A DNA stretch of 5,803 nt from an uncultured Opitutia bacterium (GCA_903882335.1 CAIRWP010000273.1:1-5803), one strand, 5' to 3'. Numbered from the stretch's first letter, positions 1-5,803 are shown. Translations and numbers: made by a program. Notes: generated by a model not told the origin, from the letters alone.

Positions 1-147
1 CCGCTGCCCGACGAACGCATCCCCGCCCTCAAGCCCTTCGCGTTCCTGAAATCCATGCGCCTCGTCCCCGCCAAGGCCGCCTTCACGCCCGAGCAGCAGG
101 CGAAGATCCAGGCCATGCTTCCGCAGACCAAGATCGACTTTAAGTAA
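1..147 (+). CDS. C-terminal end of an upstream protein, LRR-like tail (5' partial)
   Basis: Frame 1 is open from the first base to a TAA at 145-147 and gives 48 residues; the start lies outside the window. Codon use (C/G third positions) matches the genes downstream, which supports real coding. The visible part has regularly spaced leucines (ALKPFAFLKSMRL), then a TPEQQAKIQAMLP stretch and a final TKIDFK. This resembles the last leucine-rich repeat and cap seen in many planctomycete and verrucomicrobial secreted proteins, which often end in an 'L..LP.t.I.f' pattern. That resemblance is a judgement by eye over fewer than 50 residues, so the function of the whole protein is unknown. The next gene starts 6 bp after the stop and in the same frame, so the two are probably in one transcript. 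Confidence 0.75.
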   Translation, partial: PLPDERIPALKPFAFLKSMRLVPAKAAFTPEQQAKIQAMLPQTKIDFK

Positions 148-153
148 ACCCTT

Positions 154-915
154 ATGAAAAAACTCCTCGTCCTGCTCTTCGCTCTCACGCTAGGAAACGC
201 CTCTCCGCTCTTCGGCGCAGAGACCTTCAAGGTCGATGGCCAAAGGGCCGTGATTCATCCGGCGGCCAAGCCGGCGGAAGGCAAACCCTGGCTCTGGTAT
301 GCGCCCGCGCTCAATGGCAGCGTCTCAATCGTCCAGCACAAGCTCTACGCCGACGCCTGCCAGCAGGCCGGCATCGCCATCGCTGGCTACGACCTTGGCG
401 AAGTCCGCGGGGCCCCGAAGAGCGCCGCACAGTTCACAAAATTCTACGATGAGATGGTGAAGCGCGGCTATTCGCCCAAGCCGATCTTGCTCGGTCAGAG
501 CCGCGGCGGGATGATGACGCTCACCTGGGCATTCCGGAATCCGGATAAGGTGAAGGCGTGGATCGGCATCTACCCGGTCTGCAACCTCGCCAGCTGGCCG
601 CTGAAGAACTCCAAGGCCCAGACGCTCGCTGACTTCGGCCTGACCGAAGCCGAACTCACGACCCGCCTCAAGGAGTTCAATCCGCCCGAGAACCTCGCCG
701 GCCTTGCCGCCGCCAAGGTCCCGATGTTCGCCGTCCATGGCGACAACGACGTGGTCGTCCCGCACAAAGACAACACCCTCCTCCTCAAGGAACGCTACGA
801 GTCCCAGGGTGGAAAGTTCACGGTCAAGATCGTCCCTGGCGAAGGCCACAAGGTCGGCCCGTCATTCTTCGCGTGCCCGGAGCTAGTCGAATTCCTGCTA
901 AACGAAGGAAAATAA
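154..915 (+). CDS. Secreted alpha/beta hydrolase (prolyl-oligopeptidase/esterase-like), substrate unknown
   Basis: The protein has 253 residues. It opens with a Sec signal peptide: MKK, a hydrophobic core at about residues 4-20, and likely cleavage near SPLFGA|ET (residue 22). The mature part looks like a single alpha/beta-hydrolase domain. The nucleophile elbow is GQSRGG with Ser116; the probable acid is Asp199 in HGDNDVVVP (195-203); the probable base is His232 in PGEGH. Spacing and order fit a complete catalytic triad. The stretch IYPVCN (139-144) followed by SWP is, from memory, typical of a subfamily found next to sulfatases in Verrucomicrobiota and Planctomycetota. An esterase or deacylase acting on a decorated polysaccharide would fit the neighbours, but this is inference; a peptidase or another ester hydrolase is possible. 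The ATG at 154 is chosen because it gives an intact signal peptide. The leader is CCCTT with no Shine-Dalgarno sequence. Confidence 0.9.
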   Translation: MKKLLVLLFALTLGNASPLFGAETFKVDGQRAVIHPAAKPAEGKPWLWYAPALNGSVSIVQHKLYADACQQAGIAIAGYDLGEVRGAPKSAAQFTKFYDEMVKRGYSPKPILLGQSRGGMMTLTWAFRNPDKVKAWIGIYPVCNLASWPLKNSKAQTLADFGLTEAELTTRLKEFNPPENLAGLAAAKVPMFAVHGDNDVVVPHKDNTLLLKERYESQGGKFTVKIVPGEGHKVGPSFFACPELVEFLLNEGK

Positions 916-954
916 AGCCTGTGGCTGAAGTCCGGATGGAACTCGCATTCGGGG

Positions 955-979
955 ATGGGGTTACCAGTTAAGACCCCAT
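955..979 (+). promoter_or_regulatory. Inverted repeat overlapping the start codon of sulfatase A
   Basis: ATGGGGT at 955-961 is the exact reverse complement of ACCCCAT at 973-979, with an 11-nt loop. A U-G pair (962 with 972) could extend the stem to 8 pairs and leave a 9-nt loop. The right arm contains the first two bases of the ATG at 978, so in mRNA the hairpin would hide the start codon. There is no T-run after it, so it is not a typical terminator. It may be a translational control element or a chance match. No folding energy was computed. Confidence 0.35.
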
Positions 980-2792
980 GCTCCGAAGCCTCTCTATCTT
1001 GCTCGCTCCGCTCGCGCTACTCGCCGCGGACATACCGAATATCATCCTGATTTATTCGGACGATCACGGCTGGGCGGACCTCGGCGTCCAGGGTTCGGAC
1101 AAAGACATCCGTACGCCGCACCTCGACGCGATGGCCCGCGACGGCGTCCGCTTCACCCGCGGCTACGTCTCCGCGCCCCAATGCGTCCCTTCGCGCGCGG
1201 GCGTGCTCACCGGCCGCTACCAGCAGCGCTTCGGCGTGGAGGATAACAACAAGGGTCCGTTGCCGCTCGCCGAACTGACCATCGCCGAACGACTCAAGGC
1301 TGCCGGTTACGTCACCGGCCAGGTCGGCAAGTGGCACCTCGATCTGGTCGGCGGAAAGAAAGGCGAAAAAGGCCTCCGCTCCGCCAAGGAGTTCATGCCG
1401 CACGCTCACGGCTTCGACGAATACTTCCGGGGGGAAATGAAGCAATACCTAGCCTCACATGACCTGCAGGGCAAACCCTTCGCGGACGCTCCGCATGGCG
1501 TCGCTGACACCCGCTTTCGCGTCGTCGTACAGACCGAAGCCGCCCTGTCCTTCCTCGATCGCCGCACCGCCAAGCCCGAGCAGCCGTTCTTCCTCTACCT
1601 CGCGTACTACGCACCGCACGTGCCGCTCGAATCCCCAGAGCCGTGGTTCTCGAAGACGCCGGTCCACCTGCCCAAGGAACGTCGCCAGGCTTTGGCGATG
1701 ATGGCAGCGATGGACGAAGGCATCGGCCAGCTGCGCGCTAAGCTCAAGGCGATGGGCCAGGATAAGAATACCCTGATCTTCTTCATCGGCGATAACGGCG
1801 CGCCCTTGGGCAAGAACTGGGACGGCTCGCTCAACACGCCGCTCATCGGTGAGAAAGGCATGCTCACTGAAGGCAGTATCCGCACGCCCTTCGTCGCCAC
1901 ATGGCCGGGCCACCTGCCTGCCGGGCAGGTCTTCGACAAGCCAGTCATCGCCCTCGACGTCGCCGCCACGGCGGTCGCCCTCGCTGGACTCCCTGCGGAC
2001 CCTGTGCTCGATGGCAAGGACCTCACCCCTTTTCTCTCTGGCAAGAATGAAGGCACGCCGCACGAACGCCTTTTCTGGCGCTGGGGCTCGCAGGCCGCGG
2101 TGCTGGAGCACCCGTGGAAACTCGTCCGCCTCGGTGACCGCGAACAACTCCTCTTCGATGTCTCCCAGCCCGATGGCGAGAACGTGAAGAAGAATAGGCT
2201 CACCGCTCAGCCCGAGATTGCGGCCCGCCTGGCCAAAGCACTCAAGGACTGGAGCGAGACGCTGACGCCGCCAGGCCTGCCGACTTCATTCGACAGGCAT
2301 CATGAGGGCCTCTTCGCTGAGCATGGTGTGATCCCACCCCTGCCCGTCGCCCCTAAGCCCAAGACAGATACTCCTGGCTCAATCCAAGGCTGGTTCGCCC
2401 GCAACGGCGCTATCGCGGCCAAAGATGGTACGCTGCTCATCACCGCCGACCCCAAAGCCGCCAAGAACGCCAAGCCTTTCCTCGCCAAGACCGGCCTCAC
2501 CCTGAATGGACCGATGACTGCCGTGATCAAAGCCGACGCCAAGGTTACGACCAACGCCTCGCTCAGCTGGCGCACCAAGGAGCAGACCGACTTCCTGCCC
2601 GCCAACCTTGTCCGCTTCAGCATCCCTGCCGGCACCTCCGAGCAGACCATCGCCCTGCCCGTCGACGGCCAAGCCATTCACGTTCGCTTCAATCTCGGCG
2701 ACCAGACGGACGACCTGCGCATCCGCTCGATTGAACTGCATCCCGCCAAAGGGACGCCGGACCGAAGTGACTTCAGCACGGCCGGCCGCTAA
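978..2792 (+). CDS. Secreted S1 sulfatase A (CVPSR type) with C-terminal beta-rich extension
   Basis: This 604-residue protein is a type I sulfatase, which hydrolyses sulfate esters using a formylglycine made from cysteine. A signal peptide (residues 1-17, SILLAPLALLAA) precedes the sulfatase fold. Active-site residues placed by motif are Asp28/Asp29 (SDDH), Cys69 in CVPSR followed by LTGR (77-80), Arg73, Lys118/His120 (GKWH), His214 (APHVP), Asp272/Asn273 (GDNG) and Lys293. The set is complete. The core ends near residue 430. A Pro/Lys-rich linker follows (about 450-468), then roughly 120 residues of short beta-like strands (469-591, beginning GWFARNGAIAAKDG), probably a sandwich domain for glycan binding or structure (inference). 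The start is firm: an in-frame TAA lies at 969-971, three codons upstream. The sulfated substrate cannot be read from the sequence, although the proximity to a hydrolase and two more sulfatases points to polysaccharide desulfation. Confidence 0.95.
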   Translation: MLRSLSILLAPLALLAADIPNIILIYSDDHGWADLGVQGSDKDIRTPHLDAMARDGVRFTRGYVSAPQCVPSRAGVLTGRYQQRFGVEDNNKGPLPLAELTIAERLKAAGYVTGQVGKWHLDLVGGKKGEKGLRSAKEFMPHAHGFDEYFRGEMKQYLASHDLQGKPFADAPHGVADTRFRVVVQTEAALSFLDRRTAKPEQPFFLYLAYYAPHVPLESPEPWFSKTPVHLPKERRQALAMMAAMDEGIGQLRAKLKAMGQDKNTLIFFIGDNGAPLGKNWDGSLNTPLIGEKGMLTEGSIRTPFVATWPGHLPAGQVFDKPVIALDVAATAVALAGLPADPVLDGKDLTPFLSGKNEGTPHERLFWRWGSQAAVLEHPWKLVRLGDREQLLFDVSQPDGENVKKNRLTAQPEIAARLAKALKDWSETLTPPGLPTSFDRHHEGLFAEHGVIPPLPVAPKPKTDTPGSIQGWFARNGAIAAKDGTLLITADPKAAKNAKPFLAKTGLTLNGPMTAVIKADAKVTTNASLSWRTKEQTDFLPANLVRFSIPAGTSEQTIALPVDGQAIHVRFNLGDQTDDLRIRSIELHPAKGTPDRSDFSTAGR

Positions 2793-2860
2793 ACCAAAGT
2801 CCATCGATAAGCACATTTGGCTGTCCACCCCCTTCGACGAGGGTAGGTTCAGACTCCCCC

Positions 2861-4216
2861 ATGAACGCGCGCGCCTTCCTCGCCTGCCTGCTCTCGTTAT
2901 CCCCGATCTTCGCGGTCGAACGTCCCAACATCCTGCTCATCGTCGCCGATGACCTTGGCTGGTCCGACGTCGGCTGGCACGGCGGCTTCGGCCAGACCCC
3001 GCACATGGACAAGCTCGTGCGCGAGGGACGCGAACTCGACCGCCATTATGTCCAGCCCGTCTGCACCCCGACGCGCACGGCGCTCCTGAGCGGACGTTGC
3101 CCGGGCCGCTTCGGCCCGCAGGCGCTCAGCCCGAGCAACCTGCGCGCGATGCCCCTCGGCACGACGACGCTCGCGGCCGCCCTTAAGGCCGCCGGTTACC
3201 GCACCCACCTGACCGGCAAGTGGCACCTCGGCGCGCGCCCGGAATGGATCCCCAACGCCTATGGCTTCGATACGAGCTACGGCACGCTCACGGGCGCGGC
3301 GGATCCGTGGACCCACAAGTATCGCCAAGGCAATCCCTACGAGGACACCTGGCATCGCGACGGGAAACTCTTCCGCGAAGACGGCAACGCCACCGAACTC
3401 ATCGCCGCCGAGGCCCTGCGGCGCATGACCCAAGGCGGGGACCAGCCCTGGTTCGTCTACGTGCCCTTCCATGCGGTGCACACGCCCGTCGACGCGCCCG
3501 CCGAATACAAGAAACCCTACGCAGGGGTGAAGTTCCACGACGACCCGGTGAAGCACGAATCCCGTCTCCGCATGGCCGCGATGGTGTCGCAGCTCGACGC
3601 CAAGGTCGGCGCGTTCGTCGCCGCGCTCGAGCGCACCGGCCAGCGCGAGAAGACCCTCATCCTCTTCACCTCCGACAACGGCGGGATCGAAGGTCTCCAG
3701 AACGTCTACGCTGGCACGGTCCCCGACTCGCCTTTCAACAGCGAGAACGACCCGCTCCGCGGCCAGAAGAATACCCTCTTCGAGGGCGGCATCCGCGTGT
3801 GCGCCTTCGCCAACCAGCCCGGGACGCTGAAGCCCGGCAAGGTCTCCGCCCCGCTCTACGTCGGCGACTGGCTGCCGACGCTCGCCGGGCTCGCCGGCTT
3901 CCGCCCCGAGAAGGACCCGCAGTGGGACGGGCTCGACCGCTGGAAGGTCATCTCCGGCGAAGAGGCCAAGCCGGCCGACCGAATCGTCTACATCGCCCAT
4001 GCCCAAGGTCAGGCTCTCCTGCACGGCGACTGGAAAGTCATCCGCATGAAGAAGGGTGCCCCGCAGCTTTTCGACCTCGGCCAAGACCCCTACGAGAAGA
4101 CCGACCTCGCCGCCACCCGCGCCGAGAAGCTCAAGGAGATGCTCACCCTGCTCGATGCTCAACTCGCTAAGGACGACAAGGTCATGTCCGCCGACCTCAA
4201 AGGCCTACCCCACTGA
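2861..4216 (+). CDS. Secreted S1 sulfatase B, arylsulfatase B-like (CTPTR type)
   Basis: This 451-residue protein has a signal peptide (about residues 1-18, SPIFA|VERPN) and then one sulfatase domain without an extra C-terminal domain. Active-site residues are Asp30/Asp31 (VADDLGW), Cys68 in CTPTR with SGR (77-79), Arg72, Lys120/His122 (GKWHLG), His207 (HAVHTP), Asp272/Asn273 (SDNGG) and Lys303 (RGQK before FEGGIR). The closest family I recognise is animal arylsulfatase B (N-acetylgalactosamine-4-sulfatase). Shared features are the GWxDVGxHG segment, the PLRGxKxxLxEGG loop, DWLPTL (336-341) and DGxDxWKxIS (356-365). A 4-O-sulfated hexosamine or galactose-type sugar would therefore be a reasonable guess, but bacterial members vary in specificity. 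Cys80 and Cys314 stand where Tyr and Pro are usual. The first in-frame ATG gives the signal peptide. The leader is pyrimidine-rich; an AGG lies too far upstream (2845-2847) to be a convincing ribosome binding site. Confidence 0.95.
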   Translation: MNARAFLACLLSLSPIFAVERPNILLIVADDLGWSDVGWHGGFGQTPHMDKLVREGRELDRHYVQPVCTPTRTALLSGRCPGRFGPQALSPSNLRAMPLGTTTLAAALKAAGYRTHLTGKWHLGARPEWIPNAYGFDTSYGTLTGAADPWTHKYRQGNPYEDTWHRDGKLFREDGNATELIAAEALRRMTQGGDQPWFVYVPFHAVHTPVDAPAEYKKPYAGVKFHDDPVKHESRLRMAAMVSQLDAKVGAFVAALERTGQREKTLILFTSDNGGIEGLQNVYAGTVPDSPFNSENDPLRGQKNTLFEGGIRVCAFANQPGTLKPGKVSAPLYVGDWLPTLAGLAGFRPEKDPQWDGLDRWKVISGEEAKPADRIVYIAHAQGQALLHGDWKVIRMKKGAPQLFDLGQDPYEKTDLAATRAEKLKEMLTLLDAQLAKDDKVMSADLKGLPH

Positions 4217-4236
4217 GCCCTCCTACCCCTACTTCC

Positions 4237-5803
4237 ATGCTGCCACTACGACGCTCCTTCTGGCCCACCGGCCAACGGGTCAACGGGTCAACTTTTCTGT
4301 CTATCCTCCTCGCCCCGCTCGCGGCCCTCGCCGCGGACAAGCCGAACATCATCCTGATCCTCGCCGACGACCTCGGCGGGCGAGACCTTGCCTGCTTCGG
4401 GAGCACCTACCATGAGACGCCCAACCTCGACCGACTGGCCGCCCGCGGCGTCCGACTCACGCAGGCCTATTCCGCCAGCCCGCTGTGCTCCCCGACGCGC
4501 TCGAGTATCCTGACCGGTCAATACCCCGCCCGCACCGGCATCACGGCGCCCGTCTGCCATCTACCGACGGTGCAGCTCGCGAAAAGCCTCGGCAAGAACG
4601 AGAACGGTAAAGTCCGCGTACTCGTCGCCGATAGCGTCACCCGCCTCAAGCCCGATTACCATACACTCGCCGAGGCGCTGAAGGCTTCGGGTTACGCGAC
4701 GGCGCACTTCGGCAAGTGGCACCTCGGCCATAACCTGAAAGCGGGCGACGCCTACGAACCGCGCGACCAAGGCTTCGACCTGGACTGGCCGCACACGCCC
4801 AAGGCTCCCGGCCCCGGCGGCGGCTACCTCGCCCCCTGGAAGTTTATCACCGATCCTGCGATCAAGGACGCCGCCGGTCGTCACGTCGATGAGCGCATGG
4901 CCGACGAGGCCGGCCAGTTCATCCGCGCCAGCAAGGGCCGCCCGTTCTTCCTGAACTTCTGGCTGTTCTCCGTGCATTCCCCGTGGAACGCCCGCCAGGA
5001 CTACATCGAGTACTTCAAGCAGAAGACCGACCCCGCGAACCCGCAAAAGAACCCGCTCTACGCCGCGATGGTGAAGAGCCTCGACGATTCGGTGGGCCGC
5101 CTGCTGAAGCATCTCGACGACTCCGGCGAGGCGGACAACACGATCATCGTGTTCTGGTCCGACAACGGCGGCTACGCCTACCCGCCCCAGCAGACCGACC
5201 CCGCGGGCTTCGCCGAGATCCCCGCGACGAGCAACCTGCCCTACCGCAGCGGCAAGGCCTCGCTCTACGAGGGCGGCACCCGCGAGCCCGGCATCGTCGT
5301 CTGGCCCGGCAAGGTGAAGGCCGGCTCCACCGCCGACTTCCTGATGCAGTCGGTCGACCTCTACCCGACGTTGCTGCGCGCCGGCCGCGCCACGAGCAAG
5401 CCCGACCAGAAGATCGACGGGCTCGACCAGACGGCCGCCCTCCTCGGCGGCAACTCGCCCCGCGACCGTGTCTTCTGCCACTTCCCGCATGGCAACGCCG
5501 CCCGCGACTCCGTCATGGACGGCTTCTACGCCGGGACTTACGTGCGTCACGGTGACTGGAAGCTGATCCGCTTCTACGCCCGCAACGACGACGGCTCCGA
5601 TGACCTCGAACTCTACGGCCTGAAGAACGACCTCGGCGAACGCCGCAACCTCGCCAAGGAGAAGCCCGAGCTCGTGAAAGAACTCAACGGACTCATCACC
5701 GACTTCCTCAAGGACACCGAAGCGGTGATTCCGAAGCTAAATCCGAATTTCGGTAAGGCCGCGCCCAAGGCGGCCGCACCGAAGAAGGCCATCGCCCCGG
5801 ACG
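4237..5803 (+). CDS. Secreted S1 sulfatase C (CSPTR type, GalNAc-6-sulfatase-like), 3' partial
   Basis: The reading frame is open from the ATG at 4237 to the window edge (522 codons plus one base) with no stop. The N-terminus is unusually long: about 20 residues containing RRSF (5-8), then the hydrophobic core SILLAPLAALAA and a likely cleavage near Asp34. Active-site residues are Asp44/Asp45 (LADDLG), Cys84 in CSPTR with LTGQ (92-95), Arg88, Lys160/His162 (GKWHLG), His247 (FSVHSP), Asp309/Asn310 (SDNGG) and Lys340 before YEGGTREP. The ITAPVCHLPT segment and the GPGGGYLAPW segment are, from memory, typical of planctomycete and verrucomicrobial proteins annotated as N-acetylgalactosamine-6-sulfatase or arylsulfatase A; that name does not establish the substrate. 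The sulfatase core ends near residue 497, where AVIPKLNPN leads into an Ala/Lys/Pro linker that the edge cuts. The gene starts 20 bp after sulfatase B, so shared transcription is likely. No other ATG lies in frame between 4171 and the mature domain. Confidence 0.92.
   Translation, partial: MLPLRRSFWPTGQRVNGSTFLSILLAPLAALAADKPNIILILADDLGGRDLACFGSTYHETPNLDRLAARGVRLTQAYSASPLCSPTRSSILTGQYPARTGITAPVCHLPTVQLAKSLGKNENGKVRVLVADSVTRLKPDYHTLAEALKASGYATAHFGKWHLGHNLKAGDAYEPRDQGFDLDWPHTPKAPGPGGGYLAPWKFITDPAIKDAAGRHVDERMADEAGQFIRASKGRPFFLNFWLFSVHSPWNARQDYIEYFKQKTDPANPQKNPLYAAMVKSLDDSVGRLLKHLDDSGEADNTIIVFWSDNGGYAYPPQQTDPAGFAEIPATSNLPYRSGKASLYEGGTREPGIVVWPGKVKAGSTADFLMQSVDLYPTLLRAGRATSKPDQKIDGLDQTAALLGGNSPRDRVFCHFPHGNAARDSVMDGFYAGTYVRHGDWKLIRFYARNDDGSDDLELYGLKNDLGERRNLAKEKPELVKELNGLITDFLKDTEAVIPKLNPNFGKAAPKAAAPKKAIAPD
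4264..4295 (+). repeat. 8-bp tandem repeat inside the sulfatase C signal-peptide n-region
   Basis: The unit CAACGGGT occurs twice head to tail (4273-4280 and 4281-4288) and is followed by a half copy CAAC (4289-4292). Read in a shifted phase, 4264-4295 splits into four 8-mers, CCCACCGG, CCAACGGG, TCAACGGG and TCAACTTT; the outer two are degenerate. The tract encodes PTGQRVNGST-like residues (about 10-19) before the hydrophobic core. Gain or loss of one unit would shift the frame. Confidence 0.7.

Noticed and set aside
1..915. Readthrough fusion of the first partial gene with the hydrolase, as both are in the same frame
   Set aside because: They are separated by a TAA and two codons, and the hydrolase has its own ATG and signal peptide, so they are separate proteins.
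2793..2860. Possible terminator or promoter in the gap between sulfatases A and B
   Set aside because: CCAAA (2794-2798) and TTTGG (2816-2820) pair over only 5 bp with a 17-nt loop. The CCACCC...GGGTAGG hairpin (2825-2847) has a bulge and no T-run after it. No -35/-10 pair with normal spacing was found.
2861..2890. Lipoprotein signal in sulfatase B (FLAC at residues 6-9)
   Set aside because: The cysteine is too close to the N-terminus, with no hydrophobic core before it, and Phe at -3 does not fit a lipobox. A later Sec-type cleavage near residue 18 fits better.
2897..4162. A 421-codon open frame on the minus strand opposite sulfatase B
   Set aside because: It lies opposite a gene with an intact signal peptide and full active site. 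Its protein is rich in Gly, Glu, Val and Ala without a recognisable domain, as expected from the complement of GC-biased codons.
3220..4170. A 316-codon plus-strand frame inside sulfatase B, and a similar one at 4983-5555 inside sulfatase C
   Set aside because: Both are very Arg/Pro-rich out-of-frame readings of conserved sulfatase coding sequence and contain no domain.
4561..5550. A 329-codon open frame on the minus strand opposite sulfatase C
   Set aside because: It is the antisense shadow of sulfatase C, with low-complexity Val/Gly/Ala/Arg composition and no motif.
1..5803. CRISPR array, tRNA or rRNA genes, insertion sequence or attachment site
   Set aside because: No spaced repeats, structured RNA-like segments, transposase frames or terminal inverted repeats were seen; nearly all bases are in the five coding regions.

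Overview
The window is a GC-rich, densely packed, one-directional bacterial gene cluster. All genes are on the + strand: the last 48 codons of an upstream gene, a secreted alpha/beta hydrolase, and three consecutive secreted type I (S1, formylglycine) sulfatases. The third sulfatase is still open at the right edge. This dense run of exported sulfatases, the hydrolase subfamily that sits beside them, the lack of Shine-Dalgarno sequences and the C-terminal extension on the first sulfatase all suggest Verrucomicrobiota (Opitutae-like). Planctomycetota or Lentisphaerota are the main alternatives. This placement is inferred from protein style; no marker gene is present.

Layout: 1-147, tail of a protein with a leucine-rich-repeat-like C-terminal end; 154-915, alpha/beta hydrolase with signal peptide and a complete candidate Ser-Asp-His triad; 978-2792, sulfatase A (CVPSR) with an extra C-terminal beta-rich domain; 2861-4216, sulfatase B (CTPTR), resembling animal arylsulfatase B; 4237-5803, sulfatase C (CSPTR), of the type often annotated as N-acetylgalactosamine-6-sulfatase, cut by the window edge in an Ala/Lys/Pro-rich linker. 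Gaps are 6, 62, 68 and 20 bp. No terminator or convincing internal promoter is visible, so co-transcription is plausible. There is no stretch over 300 bases without a gene.

Working together (inference): the three sulfatases belong to three different subfamilies and each keeps every S1 active-site residue I could place. They would remove sulfate esters from different positions of a sulfated glycan outside the cytoplasm, while the hydrolase might remove acyl or similar ester groups from the same polymer. No glycoside hydrolase, polysaccharide lyase, SusC/SusD pair, transporter, regulator or sulfatase-maturation enzyme is in the window, so the polymer cannot be named, and maturation must come from elsewhere in the genome.

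The window is mainly a well-formed example of a known kind of locus, not an evidently new system. The less ordinary points are: near-identical signal peptides in sulfatases A and C with a 48-nt insertion in C that carries an 8-bp tandem repeat; a C-terminal domain on A that C probably shares beyond the edge; a perfect 7-bp inverted repeat that takes in the start codon of A; pyrimidine tracts in place of ribosome binding sites at all four starts; and two unusual cysteines in sulfatase B.
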